Shown here: piece by piece, positions 23,568 through 32,776 of the stretch
How the letters are laid out: each line of letters starts with the position of its first letter
Position numbering within the stretch: the first letter of the stretch is position 1
Assembly: GCA_003142015.1 (NCBI GenBank)
Contig: PLOI01000049.1
Coordinates: 68,876-120,281, forward strand
DNA: 51,406 nucleotides
Reading direction: 5' to 3'
From: Acidobacteriaceae bacterium
Lineage (GTDB): Bacteria; Acidobacteriota; Terriglobia; Terriglobales; Acidobacteriaceae
Notes under the pieces: generated by a model
Seen by the model: only the letters and a program-made list of their open reading frames with translations
Database searches by the model: none
What the model was told of the DNA's origin: nothing
Made by a program: the position numbers and the translations under genes

Positions 23568-25856
23568 ATGCGCGACGCTACACCGACCCGCATCGTAGGC
23601 ACGCCGGCCCTTCGCAAAGAAGGGTTCGGCAAAGTGACGGGTGGCGCGCGTTATATCGACGACATCGTATTGCTTGGCATGTGGCACGGCGCCACGGTGC
23701 GCAGCAGCATTGCACGCGGCGCAATCAAAGACATTCGCTTTGGCGCCGGCATCAATTGGGATGAATTCGTAATTGTCACCGCGAAGGATATTCCCGGCGC
23801 AAATTGCATCCCGCTGATTGTGGATAACGACCAGCCGGTACTCGCCGATGCGCGAGTGAATCATCCCGAGGAACCGGTGGTGCTGCTGGCGCATCCTGAC
23901 AAAGCGCGGCTGCATGAGGCCGTGGAAGCGGTCGAGATCGACTACGATCCTCTGCCCGCTGTCTTTACTATCGAAGAGAGCGAGCGGCAGCAGACCATTG
24001 TCTGGGGTGAGGACAATGTCATCAAGCGCTTTCTGGTCGAAAAGGGCGATGTGGATTCCGCGTGGCAGCATGCGGCGCACATCGTCTCCGGCGAATACCG
24101 CACCGGCGCGCAGGAACAGCTCTACATAGAGAACAACGGCGTCATTGCGGAGTGGTCCGATGCCGATGGCCTCATCATCCGGGGATCGATGCAGTGCCCG
24201 TACTATGTGCACAAGGCGCTGCTGCGCGTCTTTGATTTGCCTGCGGAAAAGGTCCGCGTGATCCAGGCGGAGACGGGCGGCGCATTTGGCGGCAAGGAGG
24301 ATTATCCCTCGCTGATTGCCGCGCATGCCGGCTTGCTGGCATTAAAAGCCGGACGCCCTGTCAAGATCATCTACGACCGCGAGGAAGATCTGGCGGCGAC
24401 CACCAAGCGTCATCCATCGCGCACCCGTTACCGCACGGCAGTGGATAAAGACGGACACCTTCTGGCCATGGATATTCAGGTGGACCTTGATGGCGGCGCG
24501 TACGCCACCGTATCGCCCACGGTGCTTTCGCGCGCGACCATTCATTCCGCCGGTCCGTACCTGTGCGAGAATATCCGCGTGCGCTCTCATGCGTGGGCCA
24601 CGAATGTGCCGCCGCATGGAGCTTTTCGCGGCTTTGGTTCACCGCAGACCATCTTCGGTATCGAACGACACATGGACCAGATCGCAAAGGCCGTCGGCAT
24701 CTCTCCGGAAGAAGTGCGTCGCAGAAATTTTCTCGCTCAGGGCAACGCGACGGCTACCGGCCAGTTGATCCGTGACCCGATTGATTTGCGCGGAATGATG
24801 GACCGAGCGTTGAAGGTCTCGGACTATCATGCGAAGCGTGCCCGTTTTGCCCGCGAGAATGCAACATCGAGCGCAATAAAGCACGGCATGGGCATTGCCA
24901 GCTTCATGCACGGCGCTGGATTCACCGGTTCCGGCGAGCGCTATTTGAATTCGCTGGTTGGACTGGAGGCGGATGCCTCCGGTCATCTCACGGTGCTCGT
25001 CTCCAGCACGGAGTTTGGCCAGGGCACCAACACCATGCTCAGCCAGGTTGTCGCCGAGGCGCTCGGTCTGTCCTGTGAAGATGTTTCCATCGCGCAGCCG
25101 GATACAAATCGCGTGCCTAATAGCGGACCGACCGTAGCCTCGCGCACGACGATGATCGTTGGCCGTCTGGTGCACGATGCTGCGCTTGCGCTTGCCGGCA
25201 TCCTGCGCGAAAAGAATCTTCTCAGTGAAGAATTTTCCGCAGATGAGTTTCGCGCCGCGTGCGCGGCCTACACTGCGCAATTTGGCGCACTGCGCTCCGA
25301 GGCTCGCTATCAGCCTCCCAAAGATATTTTCTGGGATGACGCGAAATACCAGGGCGATGCGTACCCGGCCTTTGCCTGGGCCGTCTATGTGGCGGAGGTT
25401 GCTGTGGACACGCGCACTTATGCCGCCGAGGTAGTCAACTTTTACACCGTGCAGGAGGTCGGCCGGGTGATGAATCCCGTGCTGGCCGCCGGGCAGATCG
25501 AGGGCGGCGTGGCTCAGGGCGTGGGCTATGCCCTCTACGAAAAAGTTGTCTGGAAAGACGGCCGCATGAGTAACAACCAGATGACCAACTACATTATCCC
25601 CACGGCCGCGGACGTGCCCAACATCGAAGTCTACTTCGAAGAGATGCCCTGCGAACACGGGCCATACGGAGCCAAGGGACTCGGCGAGTTGCCGCATGAT
25701 GGTCCCGCGCCTGCGATTCTTAATGCAATTCAAGATGCGGCCGGCATCAGCTTTACCTCCATTCCTCTTCTGCCGGAAGATATTTTTCTGCGAATGGCAG
25801 AGGCGCCGGAACCGGAATGTCTGGAAATTGTGGGAAGTGCGAAAGGGCCGCAATGA
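23568..25856 (+). CDS. xdhA: Xanthine-dehydrogenase-family molybdopterin-binding subunit
   Basis: The 762-residue catalytic subunit of a molybdenum hydroxylase. It hydroxylates an N-heterocycle, most likely a purine, with water as oxygen donor. Seen in order: an aldehyde-oxidase a/b hammerhead domain (about 12-130, GFGKVTGGARYIDD), the Mo-pterin loop GGAFGGKED, the DREED...KRHPSRTRY segment, HGAFRGFGSPQ, EFGQGTNTM and the C-terminal GAKGLGELPHDGP with the catalytic Glu. Length matches E. coli XdhA (752). ATG 23568 has a GAGG upstream. The stop overlaps the next gene by four bases. Substrate cannot be fixed from sequence, but the ssnA neighbour favours purines. Confidence 0.88.
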   Translation: MRDATPTRIVGTPALRKEGFGKVTGGARYIDDIVLLGMWHGATVRSSIARGAIKDIRFGAGINWDEFVIVTAKDIPGANCIPLIVDNDQPVLADARVNHPEEPVVLLAHPDKARLHEAVEAVEIDYDPLPAVFTIEESERQQTIVWGEDNVIKRFLVEKGDVDSAWQHAAHIVSGEYRTGAQEQLYIENNGVIAEWSDADGLIIRGSMQCPYYVHKALLRVFDLPAEKVRVIQAETGGAFGGKEDYPSLIAAHAGLLALKAGRPVKIIYDREEDLAATTKRHPSRTRYRTAVDKDGHLLAMDIQVDLDGGAYATVSPTVLSRATIHSAGPYLCENIRVRSHAWATNVPPHGAFRGFGSPQTIFGIERHMDQIAKAVGISPEEVRRRNFLAQGNATATGQLIRDPIDLRGMMDRALKVSDYHAKRARFARENATSSAIKHGMGIASFMHGAGFTGSGERYLNSLVGLEADASGHLTVLVSSTEFGQGTNTMLSQVVAEALGLSCEDVSIAQPDTNRVPNSGPTVASRTTMIVGRLVHDAALALAGILREKNLLSEEFSADEFRAACAAYTAQFGALRSEARYQPPKDIFWDDAKYQGDAYPAFAWAVYVAEVAVDTRTYAAEVVNFYTVQEVGRVMNPVLAAGQIEGGVAQGVGYALYEKVVWKDGRMSNNQMTNYIIPTAADVPNIEVYFEEMPCEHGPYGAKGLGELPHDGPAPAILNAIQDAAGISFTSIPLLPEDIFLRMAEAPEPECLEIVGSAKGPQ

Positions 25857-26377
25857 GCGCGGCGAAGATTCAGTTGAGTGAAATCCGGTTCAAAGTAAAC
25901 GGCGTAGAGCGCAGCGCAACTGTGCCGCCGATGAAGCGACTGCTGGACGTGCTGCGCGAAGACCTCGCGCTGACAGGCGTGAAAGAAGGCTGTGGCGAAG
26001 GCGAGTGTGGATCATGCTCCGTGCTGTTGGACGGCGTGCTGGTGAACAGTTGCCTCGTGCCGGCGCTGCAGGCCAGCGGCTGCGAAGTGCTCACGGTCGA
26101 GGGGCTCGCGACCAACGGCGCGCTGGCACATATTCAGCGGACTTTTCTCGAACTGGGAGGAACGCAGTGCGGCATTTGCACCCCCGGCATGATGTTGGCA
26201 GCGGAATCCCTGCTCAGGAAGAATCCTCATCCGGACCTCGATGCGATTCGTGAAGGCCTGGCCGGAAATCTCTGCCGCTGCACCGGCTATATGCGCATCA
26301 TCGATGCCGTAAAGCACGCGATCGAGGAGCCAATACTGACGGCGGACCTCGCGCCGGAAGAAACGGTGCATAAATGA
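25853..26377 (+). CDS. [2Fe-2S] subunit of the molybdenum hydroxylase
   Basis: A 174-residue electron-transfer subunit with two [2Fe-2S] centres. The N-terminal plant-type ferredoxin domain has CGEGECGSCSVLLDG plus a distal Cys; the C-terminal helical domain has CGICTPGM and CRCTGYMRI. The start ATG overlaps the previous stop (ATGA) and the stop overlaps the next start in the same way, so the three subunits are translationally coupled. It relays electrons from the Mo site to the FAD subunit. Confidence 0.93.
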   Translation: MSAAKIQLSEIRFKVNGVERSATVPPMKRLLDVLREDLALTGVKEGCGEGECGSCSVLLDGVLVNSCLVPALQASGCEVLTVEGLATNGALAHIQRTFLELGGTQCGICTPGMMLAAESLLRKNPHPDLDAIREGLAGNLCRCTGYMRIIDAVKHAIEEPILTADLAPEETVHK

Positions 26378-27246
26378 GATCGAACGTCTCCGAGTACGAG
26401 TTCATCGCGCCGGGTTCGCTCGACGCGGTGCTGGCGTTGCTGTCCGCGGAGCCAGGCGCGTGGACGCCCATGGCCGGCGGCACCGAACTGATGGTCGCTC
26501 TCGGCGCAGGGCGCCTGGAGCAGCGCAAGCTGGTCAGCCTGTGGGGCATTGGCGAACTGCGCGGCATCACGGCAAGCGCTGATTGGCTGACCATCGGCGC
26601 TGGAGCCACCTATACCGACATTCGCGAGAACGCCGCCATTGCGAAGGAATTTCCGCTGCTGGCGCGCTCGGCAAGCTGGACCGGCGCCATTGCCAATCAG
26701 AACCGCGGCACTCTGGGCGGCAACATTGTGAATGCATCGCCCGCGGCCGATTCTCCGCCCGTGCTGCTGGTCTATGAAGCGGAGATCGAGCTTGTCTCAG
26801 CGCAGGGCGCGCGCCGCATGAATTACAGTGAATTTCATCTGGGATACAAGCGCACCGTGCTGCGGCCGCAGGAGCTGGTGATGGCCGTGCATCTGCCGCG
26901 AGGCCACCGCTTGCCAGTCGAGTATCTGCGCAAAGTAGGAACGCGCAATGCCATGGCCATCTCCAAAGTGGCGCTTGCCGGGGTGGGAGCCATGCAATCG
27001 GGCAAAGTGCAAACAGTGCGCATCGCCGCAGCCAGCCTGCGTGAAACGCCGGCTCGCCTGTCGATGACCGAGGCCGTGTTGGTCGGCCATGCGCTGACCT
27101 CCGATCGAATTCAGGCCGCGCGCAAAGCTCTGCTCCAGGAAGTGAAACCTATCGACGACGTTCGTTCCACCGCAAAGTATCGCGCCCACGTAGCGGCGAA
27201 TTTGCTGGAAGAGTTTCTTAACCAGATGGCAGCTTCCGAGAGCTGA
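26374..27246 (+). CDS. FAD-binding subunit of the molybdenum hydroxylase
   Basis: A 290-residue protein of the CoxM/XdhB/YgfM type. The FAD-binding domain has MAGGTELMVALGAG and TIGAGATYTDI near residues 30-80, GTLGGNIVNASPAADSPPVLL near residue 115, and a C-terminal CO-dehydrogenase flavoprotein domain. It completes the trimeric enzyme. It may also serve the fused FeS-Mo enzyme at 32777, which has no FAD subunit beside it; E. coli pairs YgfM with XdhD in a comparable way. Confidence 0.9.
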   Translation: MRSNVSEYEFIAPGSLDAVLALLSAEPGAWTPMAGGTELMVALGAGRLEQRKLVSLWGIGELRGITASADWLTIGAGATYTDIRENAAIAKEFPLLARSASWTGAIANQNRGTLGGNIVNASPAADSPPVLLVYEAEIELVSAQGARRMNYSEFHLGYKRTVLRPQELVMAVHLPRGHRLPVEYLRKVGTRNAMAISKVALAGVGAMQSGKVQTVRIAAASLRETPARLSMTEAVLVGHALTSDRIQAARKALLQEVKPIDDVRSTAKYRAHVAANLLEEFLNQMAASES

Positions 27247-27294
27247 GAGTGCCGTCCCGTCGAACTAACCCGCCAACTTACTAACTCTATCGAT

Positions 27295-28623
27295 TCAAAA
27301 GCGCTTCCAAAGCTTCTCAGAGGAAACTCTGGCTTTGGCCATCACCTCTTGCTCGTCAATCTCAAGAAGTTTTCTATCTTCCATCACAATTCTCCCGCCG
27401 ATGATCGTGGTAACGACAGATCGTCCGGAGACGCCGAAGAGAATATGGCTGGCGATATTCGCGCTGTGCAGGGGAGTTGGCGGATCGTAGTCCACAACAA
27501 TCACATCAGCGTACGCGCCGGGAATCAGTTTGCCCACCGGGCGTCCGAAGCAGTCACTCGCAATAGCGGCGTTTTCGCTGAACAGCATCGCCGGAGCCTC
27601 TGTCCAGCCGGCACCCGGTTGACCTGTCTGGTGCTTCTGCAACATATTCGCGACCTTCAGAGACTCGAACATATCCGTGGTGTAACCGTCCGTGCCCAGT
27701 CCAACCCGCACACCGCGGTGCATCATTTCGAGCACCGGAGCGCAGCCCACCGCATTCGCCATGTTCGATTCAGGGTTGTGAATCACGTTCGTCTTGCTGC
27801 CTCGCAATACGTCAATCTCGGCGTCGTTCACATGGACGCAATGGGCTGCGATGGTCTTACTGCCCAGAATGCCTAGATCGTGCAAGCGTTGCACCACTCG
27901 CTTCCCATACTCGCGCTGACATTGGGCCACATCAGCCTCCGCCTCAGCTATGTGAATATGAAAGCCGGCGTCGAGTTCCGCGGCCAGGCGAGTGCAGCGG
28001 GCAACAGTTTTGTCGCTCAAAGTAAACGAAGCGTGCAGCCCGAAAAGTCCTCTCAAGAGGCTGTCTTCGGATTGCTTGCAGTTTTCGAGGAACGCGCGAT
28101 TTTCCTCGATGCTTTGATCCGTAATCTCCGCGCCTTCGCGATCCGTGACCTCGTAGCAAAGACAACTGCGCACACCGGTCCGTCGCGCGGCCTCCGCGAT
28201 GCGGAACAGGCTGCCGGTCACCGCGCCGGGGCTGGAATGATGGTCGAAAATGGTGGTCGTTCCATTTTTGATGCAGTCGATAAGCGCCACCATAGCGCTC
28301 AGATACACATCCTCCAGGGTGAGAACCTTATCCAGCCGCCACCAGACACGCTCCAGGATTTGCAGGAAGTTGCCCGGAGCTTCGTCTTTCAGCGCCATTC
28401 CGCGGGCAAACGTGCTGTACAGATGCATGTGAGTGTTGATCAGCCCTGGCATGATCAGCCGGCCCCGCGCATTCACGAACTGCGCGGCCGGATGCCGTCG
28501 CTGCAAATCAGCCGTCGCGCCAACCTCGGCAATCAGACCATCCTCGATGGCGACACAACCATCCTCAATCAGGGGCGACCCATCATCCTGAGTAATCAGG
28601 CACCCATTTCCGACCAACAACAT
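27295..28623 (-). CDS. ssnA: SsnA-like amidohydrolase
   Basis: A 442-residue metal-dependent hydrolase/deaminase of the amidohydrolase superfamily, the same length as E. coli SsnA. Metal ligands visible: NTHMHLYS, GFHIHIAEA, AAHCVHVND and LGTDGYTTDM. Stretches typical of SsnA rather than of guanine or triazine deaminases are WWRLDKVLTLEDVY, FDHHSSPGAV and DYDPPTPLHSANIASHILFG. ATG 28623 has GGAGG eight bases upstream; the longer frame has none. SsnA lies in purine/urate-degradation loci with xdhD and ygfK. Its exact reaction is not settled. Convergent to the Mo hydroxylase. Confidence 0.87.
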   Translation of the reverse strand: MLLVGNGCLITQDDGSPLIEDGCVAIEDGLIAEVGATADLQRRHPAAQFVNARGRLIMPGLINTHMHLYSTFARGMALKDEAPGNFLQILERVWWRLDKVLTLEDVYLSAMVALIDCIKNGTTTIFDHHSSPGAVTGSLFRIAEAARRTGVRSCLCYEVTDREGAEITDQSIEENRAFLENCKQSEDSLLRGLFGLHASFTLSDKTVARCTRLAAELDAGFHIHIAEAEADVAQCQREYGKRVVQRLHDLGILGSKTIAAHCVHVNDAEIDVLRGSKTNVIHNPESNMANAVGCAPVLEMMHRGVRVGLGTDGYTTDMFESLKVANMLQKHQTGQPGAGWTEAPAMLFSENAAIASDCFGRPVGKLIPGAYADVIVVDYDPPTPLHSANIASHILFGVSGRSVVTTIIGGRIVMEDRKLLEIDEQEVMAKARVSSEKLWKRF

Positions 28624-28960
28624 GAAAGATGCCTCCGTTGCGCGAAGATCACAGCTGATGAATGCTGCCCGCGATGTGACCTGTATCACAGTATGGCGAG
28701 CGCAAGCAGGACAACAATTGTTTCAGGCTGAACTGGATGTTGGCAACCTTCAACCAACAGATACGGCCATGGTGGAACCAATCCGGCATTGCGCCAGGTA
28801 GCGCCTTTTCGATGCTACGAAATGTCCGGTTCAATCGTCCGTGGCTGGCTTTTCTCTCTGAAATTTTTCTGTAATGAACCCGCGCGGCCTGGAGAGCGCT
28901 CGCAACACTGTCTGATGTCTGGTGTGTTATTCTTTACACCCTTATTGAGTGGAAGGTGGA
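28624..28960. other. Divergent regulatory region, ssnA / plus-strand catabolic operon
   Basis: About 340 bases between two divergent catabolic transcripts. It holds a perfect CRP/FNR-type palindrome at 28675-28690 and a partial half-site (ATCACAG, 28648-28654). No convincing -35/-10 was found for the plus-strand operon. No small gene recognised. Confidence 0.5.
28675..28690. promoter_or_regulatory. CRP/FNR-family operator
   Basis: TGTGA-CCTGTA-TCACA matches the CRP half-site pair exactly, with the canonical six-base spacer. It is centred 60 bases before the ssnA start codon, a usual position for activation. Any Crp/Fnr-family regulator with CRP-like recognition residues could bind; the actual protein is not in the window. 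Confidence 0.6.
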
Positions 28961-30046
28961 ATGGCAAAGTTGAGTGTACAAATCTGCGGGCTCGAATTTT
29001 TGAACCCGATTTTGCCCGCCGCTGGACCGCCGTCCAGGAATGGCGCCATGCTGCAGGCGGCTGCGGTTGGCGGCGCCGGGGGATTAGTTACAAAGACGAT
29101 CTCAGTGCATCCGGCGCATGTGCCGCACCCTTGCATGGCGGAAATCCGTGGCGGATTTCTGAATACAGAGCTATGGTCCGAGTTACCCAAAGAGCAATGG
29201 ATCGAAACGGAGTACAAGTTAGCCAAAGCTACCGGACTGCCGGTCATTATTGGCCTGGGATATACGGCCAATCAAATCCGTGAACTGGCTCCCTTGGTGA
29301 AGCCTTACGCCGATGCTCTTGAGCTTTCCACGCACTACGTCGGCAACGATATTTCTCCCATCATCAATGCGCTCAGGGCGGCCAAGGCAGCGGTCGATGT
29401 CCCGGTGTTCATGAAGCTCAGTCCGCATCCGAATATCCAGGAGATCGCAATAGCGCTGGAGCAGGCAGGCGCCGATGCACTGGTCATGATCAACTCTTTT
29501 GGCCCTTGCCTGAGCATCGATCTGGAGACGGGCCTGCCGCTCATGGGCAGCAAGGAGGGCTTTGGCTGGCTCTCCGGTCCGGCCATCAAGCCGCTGGCTC
29601 TGCGCTGCGTGTATGATGCCGCGCGCGCGGTGAAGATTCCCATCTTTGGCGTAGGCGGCGTTTCGAACGGCCGCGATGCGGCGGAGATGTTCATGGCCGG
29701 CGCTTCCGCCGTGCAGGTTTGCACGGAAGCCATCCTGCGCGGTCCGTCGGTCTATGGAAGAATTGCCAAAGAACTCGATGCTTTCCTTGACAAGCACGGT
29801 TACCAATCGATTGAGGAGATCAAGGGCCTTACCATTCGCAGGATGGCAGAGTACGACGCGCTCCCAGTAGTGAGGCCTCCTCATGTTGATGTGGAGCGGT
29901 GCAATCTTTGTGGGTTGTGTGAAATCAGTTGCCCGTACGGCGCCATCACGAAGGGTGAAGTCCTGAATATCGACAGGGAGAAATGCTTTATATGCGGGTT
30001 GTGCGTTAGCCGATGCAAGCTTCAAGCACTTGCGATGGAACGGTAG
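28961..30046 (+). CDS. PreA-like dihydroorotate-dehydrogenase-fold oxidoreductase with two [4Fe-4S] clusters
   Basis: A 361-residue protein: an FMN-binding TIM barrel of the dihydroorotate/dihydropyrimidine dehydrogenase family (residues 1-300; GVGGVSNGRDAAEMF and CTEAILRGP near the phosphate site), then a ferredoxin tail with CNLCGLCEISCP and CFICGLCVSRC. It probably reduces or oxidises a C=C bond in a cyclic ureide or pyrimidine-like ring. It differs from the PreA at 42420: it is 100 residues shorter and has LELSTHYVGND where PreA has NYGCPHGMSERGMG, so its substrate likely differs. ATG 28961 follows GGAAGGTGG. No PreT partner is adjacent; it may use the PreT at 43808. Confidence 0.8.
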   Translation: MAKLSVQICGLEFLNPILPAAGPPSRNGAMLQAAAVGGAGGLVTKTISVHPAHVPHPCMAEIRGGFLNTELWSELPKEQWIETEYKLAKATGLPVIIGLGYTANQIRELAPLVKPYADALELSTHYVGNDISPIINALRAAKAAVDVPVFMKLSPHPNIQEIAIALEQAGADALVMINSFGPCLSIDLETGLPLMGSKEGFGWLSGPAIKPLALRCVYDAARAVKIPIFGVGGVSNGRDAAEMFMAGASAVQVCTEAILRGPSVYGRIAKELDAFLDKHGYQSIEEIKGLTIRRMAEYDALPVVRPPHVDVERCNLCGLCEISCPYGAITKGEVLNIDREKCFICGLCVSRCKLQALAMER

Positions 30047-30090
30047 ATCCACGCGCCACAAGCGTTCTGAGATTTTGATGGGTTGGGAAG

Positions 30091-31353
30091 ATGATGACCT
30101 ATTTCACCGGGCTACGATGCGTTCATTGCGGACGCGAATACCACGCGGATGAAGTGGATTACTTCTGCCCGGCGTGCGGCTACCACGACGGCATTCTGGA
30201 CGCTCTGTACGACTATGACTCGATGCGGAAGGAAATTAATCCCGCGACGCTTGCAGGCAACGGCAATCGATCCATGTGGCGCTATCTGCCTTTGCTTCCG
30301 ATAGCGGATCAAACGCTGATTCCTCATCTGCAGGTGGGATGGACCCCATTGTATGACGCTCCCAAAGTGGCCGGCGAATTAGGCGTGGCGCGCTGCTGGG
30401 TGAAAGACGAGGGCCGCAATCCTACTGCTTCGTTCAAGGACCGCGCCAGCGCGATGGGCGTGGTAAAGGCATTGGAGAAGAAGGCGTCGCGGATTACTTG
30501 CGCTTCCACAGGCAATGCTGCCTCTTCTCTGGCCGGATTCTCCGCAGCTGCTGGAATACCGGCGACCATCTTTGTTCCAGCACGCGCGCCCGAAGCCAAG
30601 GTGGCCCAGTTACTCATCTACGGAGCGCAGGTGTTCTCCGTTCAGGGAACTTACGATGAAGCATGGGAATTGTGCATGGCGGCTGCCGCGGAGTTCGGCT
30701 GGTACAACCGCAACTGCGCCATCAATCCATATCTGATAGAAGGCAAGAAGACCGTATCTTTGGAGTTAGTCGAACAGTTTAGGACACTTACTCCTGGCAG
30801 TTTTCCCGATTGGATCGTAGTCTCGGTCGGCGACGGTTGCACGATAGGCGGAGTGTGGAAGGGACTGAAGGAGATGCACCTTCTCGGCTTCATTCCCCGC
30901 TTGCCGCGAATACTTGGTGTACAGGCCGATGGGTGCAAGCCGTTCCTTACCGCGTGGCGTGATAACTGCGGCCTGGCTCCATGTGATGCCAATACTCTGG
31001 CAGACTCCATCGCCGTCGGACATCCGCGAAACTTCAGCAAGGGAATGAGAGCAGTTACCGAGTCCGGCGGCGCATTCGTCTCCGTCTCCGACGAAGAGAT
31101 TCTTGGTGCGATCCCCATGCTGGCGCGCAAGGCAGGAGTCTTTGGCGAGCCGGCCGGTGTTGCTGGCGCTGCGGGAGTCAAGCGGGCGGTGGAGTCAGGC
31201 ATCATAGGTCGCTCGGAAACTGTGGCGATCATCATGACAGGTAATGGCCTGAAAGATATCCAAAGCGCAATTCGCGCCGCGGGAAACACCATTGCAGTTC
31301 AACCCGACATGGAAGAAGTTCGAAAAGCCGTAAATACCGCAGTGACAGTCTGA
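30091..31353 (+). CDS. Threonine-synthase-like PLP enzyme
   Basis: A 420-residue fold-type-II PLP enzyme that by family rules is a threonine synthase (ThrC). It has an N-terminal zinc ribbon (CVHCGREY, then CPACGYHD), the PLP lysine in NPTASFKDRAS, the STGNAASS phosphate loop and MTGNGLKD near the C-terminus. Biosynthetic thrC would be unexpected inside a catabolic operon without hom or thrB. A recruited beta-elimination or replacement role, for instance releasing ammonia from a diaminopropionate-like intermediate, is possible but is inference only. Starts at ATG 30091 or 30094. Confidence 0.78.
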   Translation: MMTYFTGLRCVHCGREYHADEVDYFCPACGYHDGILDALYDYDSMRKEINPATLAGNGNRSMWRYLPLLPIADQTLIPHLQVGWTPLYDAPKVAGELGVARCWVKDEGRNPTASFKDRASAMGVVKALEKKASRITCASTGNAASSLAGFSAAAGIPATIFVPARAPEAKVAQLLIYGAQVFSVQGTYDEAWELCMAAAAEFGWYNRNCAINPYLIEGKKTVSLELVEQFRTLTPGSFPDWIVVSVGDGCTIGGVWKGLKEMHLLGFIPRLPRILGVQADGCKPFLTAWRDNCGLAPCDANTLADSIAVGHPRNFSKGMRAVTESGGAFVSVSDEEILGAIPMLARKAGVFGEPAGVAGAAGVKRAVESGIIGRSETVAIIMTGNGLKDIQSAIRAAGNTIAVQPDMEEVRKAVNTAVTV

Positions 31354-31397
31354 TGCTGCTAATCGCCGCAAATAAATGAAAGTGAGAAAAGTTCAAA

Positions 31398-32753
31398 ATG
31401 GCAAAGATTCCGTTCGGTCCTAATTACGATGAAATGCTTGCCCCGAGCCTGATCGACAAGGATATTCGCACCAAAGCTCTGGCTGCATTGACGCAGAATG
31501 AGCTTGACCCCATCAATCTGTTCAACATTACCTGGAAAGACGCAACCAATCAGGTCCGTAAAGTCGTGCTGCCGTCGGCGCTTACCGGAATCGATGCAAA
31601 CATCGTGGTAATGCTGGGCTGCGGATTTCCCTCCGGCTCTCACAAGGTTGGTCCGGCCTACAGCACTCTGATCGAAGGGCTGGTAGATGGAGAGATTATC
31701 CCAGGCGAGCACACCATTCTAGGGCCTTCGACGGGTAACTTCGGCATTGGCACGGCCTATGTTTCGAAGCTGCTCGGCTTCCGCGCCATTGTCATCATGC
31801 CGGATAGCATGAGCAAGGAGCGCTATGAGCGCATCAAGAGATATGGCGGCGAATTGGAGTTGACGCCCGGCTCTGAATCGGATGTAATTCTGACCTTGGA
31901 AAAAACCAGGGAGTTAATGAAGAACCCGAAGAATAAGGCTTTGGCTCAGTTTGAGCTCTTTCCCAATTATCGTTTCCATCGCCATGTAACTGGAGGCAGT
32001 GCCATAGACGCGGTGAAGGGAGTGGGCAACGGCAGAATCGCTGGCTTTACTTCGGCGCCGGGTTCAGCGGGCACACTGGCGGCAGGCGATCAGATCAAGG
32101 CGACGTTCCCAGAGGCCAAGGTCGCCGCGCTGGAGCCTTATGAATGTTCAACCTTGGCCAATGGAGGCCGCGGCCAGCATCGCATCGAGGGAATCGGCGA
32201 CAAGATGTGCACGCTGATTCACAATGTCCTGAACACCGATTTCGTCATTCTCATAAAGGATGAAGAAACGGTGCAGGGAGTCAAAATCTTCCATGATGGC
32301 GTGGACGCGCTGGTTAGCATGGGCGTGGATCGGAATTTTGCCCTGAGTCTGCGGGATTTGTTTGGCCCATCCGGCATCTGCAATGTGCTGGGCGCAATAA
32401 AGCTGGCGAAGTTCCTGCGGCTGGGCCCGGGAGATAATGTTGTGACCATCGCAACCGACGGCTTTGATCGCTATAACTCGGTGCTGGAGGAGTTGAACAG
32501 CCGTTATCTCGAACTGGCTCCGCAGGTATTGAACCGCTGGACTCGCGACATATTCCTCGGCGCAACCGATGAACTTGTATTTGACTTCCGCAAGCCCTCG
32601 GCAAAGGAACAACTCTTCAAGCAAAAAGAGAACGACTGGTTGAAGTTCGGTTACTCAAAGCAGTTTCTCGACTCCATGCGCAACCAGTCTTTCTGGGATG
32701 CACAGTATGCAAAGGTGGGCGAGTATAACAGGAAAATTCTCGCCTCGCGGTAG
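31398..32753 (+). CDS. Fold-type-II PLP-dependent enzyme (cysteine-synthase/TrpB superfamily)
   Basis: A 451-residue PLP enzyme. It has the Schiff-base lysine in PSGSHKVGPAYS, the phosphate loop GPSTGNFGIGTA, an ILGATD-like central domain with YRFHRHVTGGSAIDAV, and a C-terminal TIATDGFDRY. It is usually annotated as a PLP-dependent protein, beta subunit; I cannot assign a reaction. It directly follows the threonine-synthase-like gene and precedes the fused Mo hydroxylase. This is roughly the role slot occupied in E. coli by YgeX (diaminopropionate ammonia-lyase), although the motifs are not those I associate with YgeX. Confidence 0.72.
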   Translation: MAKIPFGPNYDEMLAPSLIDKDIRTKALAALTQNELDPINLFNITWKDATNQVRKVVLPSALTGIDANIVVMLGCGFPSGSHKVGPAYSTLIEGLVDGEIIPGEHTILGPSTGNFGIGTAYVSKLLGFRAIVIMPDSMSKERYERIKRYGGELELTPGSESDVILTLEKTRELMKNPKNKALAQFELFPNYRFHRHVTGGSAIDAVKGVGNGRIAGFTSAPGSAGTLAAGDQIKATFPEAKVAALEPYECSTLANGGRGQHRIEGIGDKMCTLIHNVLNTDFVILIKDEETVQGVKIFHDGVDALVSMGVDRNFALSLRDLFGPSGICNVLGAIKLAKFLRLGPGDNVVTIATDGFDRYNSVLEELNSRYLELAPQVLNRWTRDIFLGATDELVFDFRKPSAKEQLFKQKENDWLKFGYSKQFLDSMRNQSFWDAQYAKVGEYNRKILASR

Positions 32754-32776
32754 TTTGAACCGAAGGAGTTTCGGCT

